A DNA stretch of 20,430 nt, taken from Coemansia sp. RSA 1804 (Eukaryota; Kickxellomycota; Kickxellomycetes; Kickxellales; Kickxellaceae). The notes under the pieces are model-generated. The model made no database searches. It was given only the letters and a program-made list of their open reading frames with translations, and was not told where the DNA came from. This document shows positions 15,880 through 20,430 of the stretch, one piece after another. Location: NCBI GenBank assembly GCA_027578815.1, contig JANBTH010000333.1, positions 1 to 20,430 of the forward strand, written 5' to 3'. Every line of letters begins with the position of its first letter. The first letter of the stretch is position 1. A program made the position numbers and the translations under genes.

Positions 15880-17507
15880 ATGAGGTAAGTGTCTCTTGAT
15901 TCCATGTCAATTGCATTGCGTCCGGAGGAGTACCACCACGCACAGATATAGATAGCACTGCTGAACAATGCTTGGTATCTGGAACCAGTGTCGGCTGTCG
16001 TCCGTCCAGAGCACGTATAGGCGGATTTGGGAAGCAAGCATCTTTTAGACTGTCTGCTACACCCTCTTTTTGCTGTGGCTCTGAATGGCTACGGCTGGTG
16101 CCACTGGTGAGGGTGATTATGGAACGTCTTCTCTAACTTGAGATGGATCGTATATACCAGGGTCTTGTGTGTTGACCAGTCTTTGGTCAGGCAGGAGCCC
16201 TGGTAACCCCTGGCTATGCGGGGTTATGGTCGTCGGTACTCTTGCAGGGCGGAGCTGGTGTTCTAGGCGCGCGTTCTTTTGGCGCGCCTATGACACATAG
16301 TTCGCCTGCAAAGATATACACGCAGGTTGTGTGCAGCCATTCTCGATGAAAAAGAGGGAATGTTTCTGCAGCGGCTGTGGTGTGGCTATGAGTATCCGAT
16401 ATGCTGCTAAATTGTTGCTTTGCTATTTTGCGTGTTTTTTCTTGTGCAAACACATTCGTTGTCGGATGAATGCCGATGCCCATATCCAAGTGTAGCGATA
16501 AGGTCCTTGCCCCCGAGACTATTCTGAAGCAGCGCAAGACTGCCCACAAGACTGCTGTTGAGAAGGCAGCAGCCGCTGCGGCCGCCAAGAAGGTATGTTC
16601 TAAGCACAAAATAAGGCGTTTTGTCAGTAAGCCAAAGCGTGGTGCGTGTGTGTGGTGATGTTAACATTTTAGCTTTTGTGAGGGGCGTTGCACCCCCTAT
16701 GAATGTTGCTAAACTTTTTTAACCATCTTTCGGGGCTGAGCACATACAGTCATGCTCTGGATACTATAGCTTGATCAGTATTCAGCAACTGCGAATCGTT
16801 GCATGCAAATGAGCACGGAGTACTAATTAATTGGTCTTATATTGCACATATTTGCGATGTTCTTCCTTTACCCATTATAGCAGCGCAGCCAGAAGCGCCA
16901 GGTCATTTTCAAGCGTGCTGAGCAGTACGTGAAGGAGTACCGCCAGCTCGAGCGCGCCGAGGTCCGCCTCCGTCGCCAGGCCAAGCAGGCTGGTAGCTTC
17001 TACGTTCCCGCGCAGCCCAAGCTTGCGTTTGTCGTTCGTACCAAGGGTATCAACAAGATCCCGCCCAAGCCACGCAAGGTGCTGCAGCTTCTGCGTCTGC
17101 TCCAGATCAACAACGGAGTGTTCATCCGCCTGACCTACGCAACCACCCAGATGCTCCAGATCATCACCCCCTATGCCGCCTGGGGTACGCCCAACCTCAA
17201 GACCGTCAAGGAGCTGATCTACAAGCGCGGATACGCCAAGGTCAACAAGCAGCGTCTGCCAATCTCGGACAACCGCATCATCGAGGAGAGCCTCGGCAAG
17301 TACGGAATCATCTGCATTGAGGATCTTGTGCACGAGATCTACACCGTCGGTCCCAACTTCAAGATTGCCAACAACTTCCTGTGGCCATTCAAGCTGTCGA
17401 ACCCTAACGGCGGCTGGGCCAAGCGCAAGGTCCGCCACTTCATTGAGGGTGGTGATGTCGGCAACCGCGAGACCAAGATCAACGCTCTGATCCGTCGCAT
17501 GAACTAG
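15880..17507 (+). CDS. RPL7: 60S ribosomal protein L7 (uL30), three exons
   Basis: I join exons 15880-15884, 16496-16592 and 16881-17507. All four splice junctions are GT..AG and the frame is kept, giving 242 residues, the normal L7 length. The first coding exon is only ATGAG, followed by GTAAGT. The protein begins MSDKVLAPETILKQRKTAHK, runs through an Ala/Lys helix, and has the eukaryotic L7 core FVVRTKGINKIPPKPRKVLQ (about 84-103). YKRGYAKVNKQRLPISDN and LGKYGIICIEDLVHEIYTVG follow, then NNFLWPFKLSNPNGGW; it ends INALIRRMN. It is a structural component of the large cytosolic ribosomal subunit. C-rich codon choice fits high expression. Intron 2 hosts a C/D snoRNA and intron 1 a structured element. 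AATAAA signals at 17558 and 17563 follow. An ATG inside intron 1 gives a different N-terminus (MPMPISKC...), which I reject in favour of the spliced start. Confidence 0.95.
15885..16495 (+). other. RPL7 intron 1 (611 bases)
   Basis: GTAAGT donor and ...TGTAG acceptor. Splicing restores MSDKVLAPE. It is long for this otherwise intron-poor window and contains several strong hairpins between 16155 and 16323. A possible branch region is GCTAA near 16406. Confidence 0.85.
16155..16323 (+). ncRNA. Candidate intronic H/ACA-like structured RNA in RPL7 intron 1
   Basis: Hairpin A: TACCAGGG (16155-16162) pairs with CCCTGGTA (16198-16205), and above 10- and 8-base internal loops TGACCA (16173-16178) pairs with TGGTCA (16184-16189). 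A short stem TAACCCC/GGGGTTA (16204-16226) follows. Hairpin B: TTGCAGG plus CGGA (16242-16253, one bulged G) pairs with TTCG plus CCTGCAA (16301-16311). Above symmetric 10-base loops, nine pairs join 16264-16272 with 16282-16290. ACA lies at 16318-16320, six bases after the stem. Stem-pocket-stem hairpins ending in ACA fit an H/ACA snoRNA. I find no ANANNA box H in the hinge and did not identify an rRNA target. It could instead be a splicing-regulatory structure. Confidence 0.45.
16593..16880 (+). other. RPL7 intron 2 (288 bases)
   Basis: GTATGT donor, TATAG acceptor, and a TACTAAT branch-site-like heptamer at 16821-16827, about 54 bases before the acceptor. It hosts the box C/D snoRNA at 16647-16748. 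Confidence 0.93.
16647..16748 (+). ncRNA. Box C/D snoRNA, snR39/snR39b-like, guiding 2'-O-methylation of large-subunit rRNA
   Basis: Box C is GTGATGT (16655-16661; one change from RTGATGA) and box D is CTGA (16736-16739). The flanks form an eight-pair terminal stem: 16647-16654 with 16741-16748, one G-U pair. The 13 bases at 16722-16734, ending one base before box D, are perfectly complementary to the conserved 25S/28S rRNA segment CCCGAAAGATGGT. By the D+5 rule, C16731 faces the G of CCCGAAAG. From memory that is yeast 25S G805, the target of snR39b; neighbouring A807 is the target of snR39 and snR59. The latter two are encoded in yeast RPL7A and RPL7B introns, so host gene and target region are both conserved. 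I could not define a D'/C' pair. Confidence 0.82.
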
Positions 17508-17557
17508 GACTCTGGATGCCTTTGCTCTTTTTTTGCTATCTTTTTGAGTGTTTGCAG

Positions 17558-17568
17558 AATAAAATAAA
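17558..17568 (+). terminator. AATAAA polyadenylation signals of RPL7
   Basis: AATAAA occurs at 17558-17563 and again at 17563-17568, about 50 bases after the stop. They lie in the 174-base convergent spacer with the ketoacyl synthase gene. Confidence 0.6.
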
Positions 17569-17681
17569 AACAAGCGCTATGTGAGCCGAGAGAATGGTGT
17601 GTGCGTTCTTTGGGGAATACTTGATCTGTTTTGTTATTTGTGTTTGTACATATGGAATGGAGAAGGAGGCCTTGTGATCCA

Positions 17682-18977
17682 TCACTCGAGCTTTGAAAAG
17701 ACGAGAGACGCATTTGTGCCGCCGAACCCAAAGGAGTTTGTAAGCGCAGCATGGATTGGTCTTTCCTGAGCGCTGCGAGAAACGTAGTTCAGATCAAAGC
17801 CAGCGTCCACATCGGCTTGGTCGAGGTTCAGCGTTGGCGGAGCTATGTCGTGCTTGACAGCAAGCACAGAGAATATGGCCTCCACGGCACCGGCCGCGCC
17901 AAGAAGATGGCCGGTTGCGCCCTTTGTTGAAGAAACAGCCAGCTTCTGCGACCCGTCTGCAAACACGGCCTTTATCGCGTGGTTCTCAATGGCGTCGCCC
18001 AGAGGCGTTGAGGTGGCATGGGCGTTGATGTAGCCAATGTCAGCGAGACTGATGGCTGCATCCTTAATCGCACGACGCATCGCCCGTCTTGCTCCAGCAC
18101 CGTCTGGCGAGGGCGCGGTTATGTGGAAGGCGTCGCCCGACAGGCCGTATCCCTTGACCTCGGCGTAGATATGTGCGCCACGGGCCTTGGCATGCTCCAG
18201 CTCCTCAAGGACCAGAGCGCCGGCGCCCTCGCCAATCACGAAGCCGCTGCGGGCGACGTCAAACGGCCGCGATGCAGCCTCTGGCCGGTCGTTGAAGCCA
18301 AGCGCGAGGGCCTTGATCTTGGAAAAGCCAGCAAGCGCAAGCGGCGTGATCGGGGCCTCCGATGCGCCTGCCAGCATGACGTCCGCGTCGCCGAACCTAA
18401 TGAAGCGCATGGCGTCGCCAATTGCGTGGGTGCCGGTGGTGCAGGCGGTGGAGACGGCGTGGTTGGGCCCATAGAATCCGTATCTGATGCTGATGTTGCC
18501 AGCCGCCATGTTGCACAGGATCCTGGGCAGAAACATTGGGTTGACTCTTCGGGGCCCCTTTTCCACCAGCTGCGTGTTGTTTTCAGTTATGTCGTCAAGC
18601 GATCCGATTCCAGTGCCGTAGCACACGCCTGTGCGCTCGCGTTGTTCGTCCGTGGTCTTTGTCCATCCAGCATCGGAAAGCGCCTGGCTGGCGGCGCTCA
18701 TGGCGTACTGCGTGAAGGGCGCCATGCGCTTTGCGTCTGCGGGCTCCGTCCACTCCTGAGAGTCATACGCGCCATGCGCATACGATCCAGAGCGCGGAAC
18801 AACGCCTGCTACCTGCGATGGGAGCTTTTCGTATCCGCACTCCGGATACTGGGCTACAAGGGAGCGTATCCCCGACTTTGCATTGAGAATGTTCCTCCAC
18901 GCGTGCTCGACTCCCACGCCAACCGGGGAGACTATGCCCAGTCCGGTAACCACAACCCTTCGGACGGATCCTCCCAT
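17682..18977 (-). CDS. CEM1: 3-oxoacyl-[acyl-carrier-protein] synthase, mitochondrial KAS II type
   Basis: The 431-residue, stand-alone beta-ketoacyl-ACP synthase condenses malonyl-ACP with acyl-ACP. In fungi this is the mitochondrial type II fatty acid pathway that supplies octanoyl-ACP for lipoate. The active-site Cys is C179 in VSTACTTGTHAIGDAM. The catalytic histidines are H320 in NAHATSTPLGD and H357 in STKGATGHLLGAAGAVEA, and K352 is conserved. The C-terminus NSFGFGGTNASLVF is typical of the thiolase fold. The protein begins almost directly with RRVVVTGLGIVSPVG, so any mitochondrial presequence is very short or non-classical. The ATG at 18977 is followed at once by the domain. The ICT1-like gene lies upstream on the same strand, 206 bases away. 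The enzyme family is certain; mitochondrial location is inferred from family. Confidence 0.95.
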   Translation of the reverse strand: MGGSVRRVVVTGLGIVSPVGVGVEHAWRNILNAKSGIRSLVAQYPECGYEKLPSQVAGVVPRSGSYAHGAYDSQEWTEPADAKRMAPFTQYAMSAASQALSDAGWTKTTDEQRERTGVCYGTGIGSLDDITENNTQLVEKGPRRVNPMFLPRILCNMAAGNISIRYGFYGPNHAVSTACTTGTHAIGDAMRFIRFGDADVMLAGASEAPITPLALAGFSKIKALALGFNDRPEAASRPFDVARSGFVIGEGAGALVLEELEHAKARGAHIYAEVKGYGLSGDAFHITAPSPDGAGARRAMRRAIKDAAISLADIGYINAHATSTPLGDAIENHAIKAVFADGSQKLAVSSTKGATGHLLGAAGAVEAIFSVLAVKHDIAPPTLNLDQADVDAGFDLNYVSRSAQERPIHAALTNSFGFGGTNASLVFSKLE

Positions 18978-19183
18978 TAGCAGCGCCCGGGTCAGCTGAG
19001 GTTCGGAAGAGAGGATGATGCGATTCTGGCGGCAATAGCTCAGTATTTCTGTAGGTGTAGGTAGCGTGAAAGGATAATCTTTGATTTAATACAGCTTTTG
19101 GGCAAAAAGCAGAAAAGAAAAAGGAGCACTTTCTGCGGAGAAGTCGCGGCTTTGGATGGACAGAAACCTCGCTCTCGCCCCTT

Positions 19184-19795
19184 CTAAAAATCGTCAAACT
19201 TTTTCTGGCGACCCGCTTTTCTGTGGGAATGCCGCATCTTGATCTCCTTGTTTCGCGCCTTCTCGGCCTTCTTTAGGCCTTCAACGCGCCGAGTCGTCTC
19301 CTCGTCGGGGCCCTTTGGCAGCGTCGATGCGCGCTCAAGCGATTCCCACACCTTGTCGATACAGTCTTCCAGGTTGTGCCGCTGTGATCTCGTCTTCTCC
19401 GACACCACAAGGTACTCGCCCTTGCTGTTGATGCGCCTGGCCTCCAGCTGGCGCAGACGCACACGCACAAACCTTGGGATCCACTTCTGGTCGTCCAGAC
19501 TGAAGCGCATGAAGACCTTGGTATTGACCTTGTTGACATTCTGCCCACCCGCGCCGCCGCTGCGATGGAACGTGGTGCTGAATGTCTTGTATGGAATTAG
19601 ATCGCGCGAGAATGTTGCGCGGAACCTCTGGACTGCCTCGACATCCTCCTGCGAAATGTCGCCGCTTTTGGGGTCTGTTCTGTACCAATTGCGCCCAAAA
19701 AAGATGGGACCGTGCGCATGCCAGGGCGCGGCTGCTGCTGTTAGAGTTAGCGCGGCGGCGGGTCTGGCGGCCTTTGCGGCTACCAGAAAGAGCAT
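19184..19795 (-). CDS. PTH4: Mitochondrial peptidyl-tRNA hydrolase ICT1/Pth4-type (GGQ class I release factor-like)
   Basis: I take the ATG at 19795, giving 203 residues. The frame is open further upstream, but that part is hydrophobic and unrelated. The start MLFLVAAKAARPAAALTLTA is Ala/Arg/Lys-rich without acids, as in a mitochondrial presequence. The core is the class I release-factor catalytic fold: FSTTFHRSGGAGGQNVNKVN, with GGQ at 83-85, then KVFMRFSL. It ends in a basic tail, KKAEKARNKEIKMRHSHRKA and KKFDDF, as in ICT1/YaeJ proteins whose tail enters the empty mRNA channel. There is no codon-recognition domain. It is predicted to free peptides from stalled mitochondrial ribosomes. The animal counterpart ICT1 is also a mitoribosome subunit. 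It could be the yeast Pth4 (YOL114C) orthologue rather than strict ICT1. Confidence 0.9.
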   Translation of the reverse strand: MLFLVAAKAARPAAALTLTAAAAPWHAHGPIFFGRNWYRTDPKSGDISQEDVEAVQRFRATFSRDLIPYKTFSTTFHRSGGAGGQNVNKVNTKVFMRFSLDDQKWIPRFVRVRLRQLEARRINSKGEYLVVSEKTRSQRHNLEDCIDKVWESLERASTLPKGPDEETTRRVEGLKKAEKARNKEIKMRHSHRKAGRQKKFDDF

Positions 19796-19873
19796 CAGAA
19801 CAATAAACAAACTGAGCGTGTGTCTATGTGTCGAGAAAGGCAGAAAGAATGGCGGGTGTGCGAATGGCAGAAT

Positions 19874-19906
19874 GACATGACATGACACGACGACACGACA
19901 CGACAT
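19874..19906. repeat. Imperfect GACAT/GACAC pentanucleotide repeat
   Basis: Units read GACAT, GACAT, GACAC, GAC, GACAC, GACAC, GACAT. They lie 80-110 bases upstream of the ICT1-like start on the minus strand, hence in its promoter or leader. Confidence 0.8.
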
Positions 19907-20187
19907 GAATAGTTGGGCTGTGCTGCGGAGCTTGATCGAGGAGATGTGGTGGCATTTCGTTAAAAGCCAACGCATACGCATAATCCAGAGAGTATGGGGT
20001 TACAGACGCAGCCAATCAGCGCACGCTTATGCCGACAGCGCCATTAGCATAGACAGGGCACGTGAGCAAACACGCAGACACGGGGCAAGGCAGGCGTTTT
20101 TGCGGGAGACGTGGAAGGCGGAGGATGGATGGGATGCGATGGAATGTGATGGGGTGGGGCGGCTGGGTTGTTGGGTTTCTTCAATCC

Positions 20188-20206
20188 AGCCAAGCCAAGC
20201 CAAGCC
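20188..20206. repeat. AGCCA/AAGCC pentanucleotide repeat
   Basis: AGCCAAGCCAAGCCAAGCC is directly visible, a short tandem array in the promoter-like region at the right end. Confidence 0.8.
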
Positions 20207-20393
20207 TTTAAGTAACAGCCGTCCGTTTGTTGTGCGCTGGCCAGCTGGCTCTTGTCTGTTCCTCTTTTTCTTCTTTTGCCGACTTGTTTTTTCAATTCGC
20301 TTTTTATTTACTACGCGTTTTTTTCATTCTGTTCCACAATCTTCTTTATCGTGATAGCCAGACAGTGCTCGTTGAAGGGATAATAGAAAAGGT

Positions 20394-20430
20394 ATGGACT
20401 GGCCTTCTGTTGCCCATCTGCCGCTCATCT
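20394..20430 (+). CDS. Possible start of a + strand gene (truncated by window)
   Basis: An ATG at 20394 opens a frame, MDWPSVAHLPLI, that runs off the window. It follows a pyrimidine-rich promoter-like tract. Twelve residues are too few to recognise anything. It may simply be a chance ATG, and the GGTATG context could also be a splice donor. Confidence 0.2.
   Translation, partial: MDWPSVAHLPLI

Larger units (their letters stand above)
19796..20393. promoter_or_regulatory. Upstream region of the ICT1-like gene and probable promoter of a right-edge gene
   Basis: No supported gene was found in about 600 bases. Visible elements are a pentamer-like GACAT/GACAC array (19874-19906), CCAAT box GCCAATCA (20011-20018), an E-box CACGTG (20059-20064), an AAGCC-type repeat (20188-20206) and a strong + strand pyrimidine tract (20255-20350). 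The last resembles a fungal promoter or leader for a + strand gene beginning near the edge. Confidence 0.45.

Noticed and set aside
16470..16658. Short open frame starting MPMPISKCSDKVLAPE over RPL7 exon 2
   Set aside because: It reads through an obvious acceptor upstream and a donor downstream. The spliced ATGAG exon gives a better L7 N-terminus and the frame ends inside intron 2.
16875..17573. 232-residue minus strand open frame opposite RPL7 exon 3
   Set aside because: Leu/Val/Asp/Ala repeats are the reverse reading of the biased RPL7 codons; no family resemblance.
18018..18980. 320-residue + strand open frame opposite the ketoacyl synthase
   Set aside because: Antisense shadow of a clearly conserved enzyme; the composition is Arg/Gly/Val-rich without domain signals.

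Overview
The window looks like nuclear DNA of a fungus. Genes are mostly single-exon, packed about one per 2 kb, and include a fungal-style alpha-tubulin, a ribosomal protein gene with an intron right after the start codon, a CTD-kinase CDK, a HECT ligase and a GPI-anchored Cys-rich wall-type protein. An MBIP-like (ATAC complex) gene and a GTPBP1-like GTPase, both absent from budding yeast, make an early-diverging (non-Dikarya) fungus likely. A Kickxellomycotina/Zoopagomycota-type genome is my guess, not a demonstrated assignment. Nothing suggests a virus, plasmid, transposon or CRISPR array.

Layout. At the left edge an open frame ends at 130 inside a 22-bp palindrome. Then come, on +, a maleylacetoacetate isomerase (516-1181), a CDK12/Ctk1-type kinase (1694-4213) and an MBIP-like protein (4641-5786). 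The MBIP-like gene converges on a minus-strand GTPBP1-like GTPase (5861-7600). That GTPase diverges from a + strand HECT E3 ligase (8182-10515). A spacer with a strong 12-bp stem-loop leads to a secreted 12-Cys protein with a GPI-type tail (11345-12190), which converges on alpha-tubulin (minus, 12349-13695).

A 2.2 kb gene-free spacer separates alpha-tubulin from RPL7/uL30 (+, spliced 15880-17507). RPL7 converges on a mitochondrial-type beta-ketoacyl-ACP synthase (minus, 17682-18977). Downstream on the same strand arrangement is an ICT1-type GGQ peptidyl-tRNA hydrolase (minus, 19184-19795). A pyrimidine-rich promoter-like stretch at the right edge may precede another + strand gene.

The genes are largely housekeeping and unrelated, apart from the adjacent mitochondrial pair (type II fatty acid synthesis and ribosome rescue). 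The richest material is in the RPL7 introns. Intron 2 carries a convincing box C/D snoRNA whose guide has 13 bases complementary to a universally conserved large-subunit rRNA segment (CCCGAAAGATGGT), the same rRNA neighbourhood targeted by snoRNAs in yeast RPL7 introns. Intron 1 carries a run of strong hairpins, two with H/ACA-like internal pockets. Other points of note are a GTPase with Phe at the catalytic His position of G3, a CDK12-like domain order with its C-terminal HE/polybasic motif, and an MBIP homologue in a fungus.
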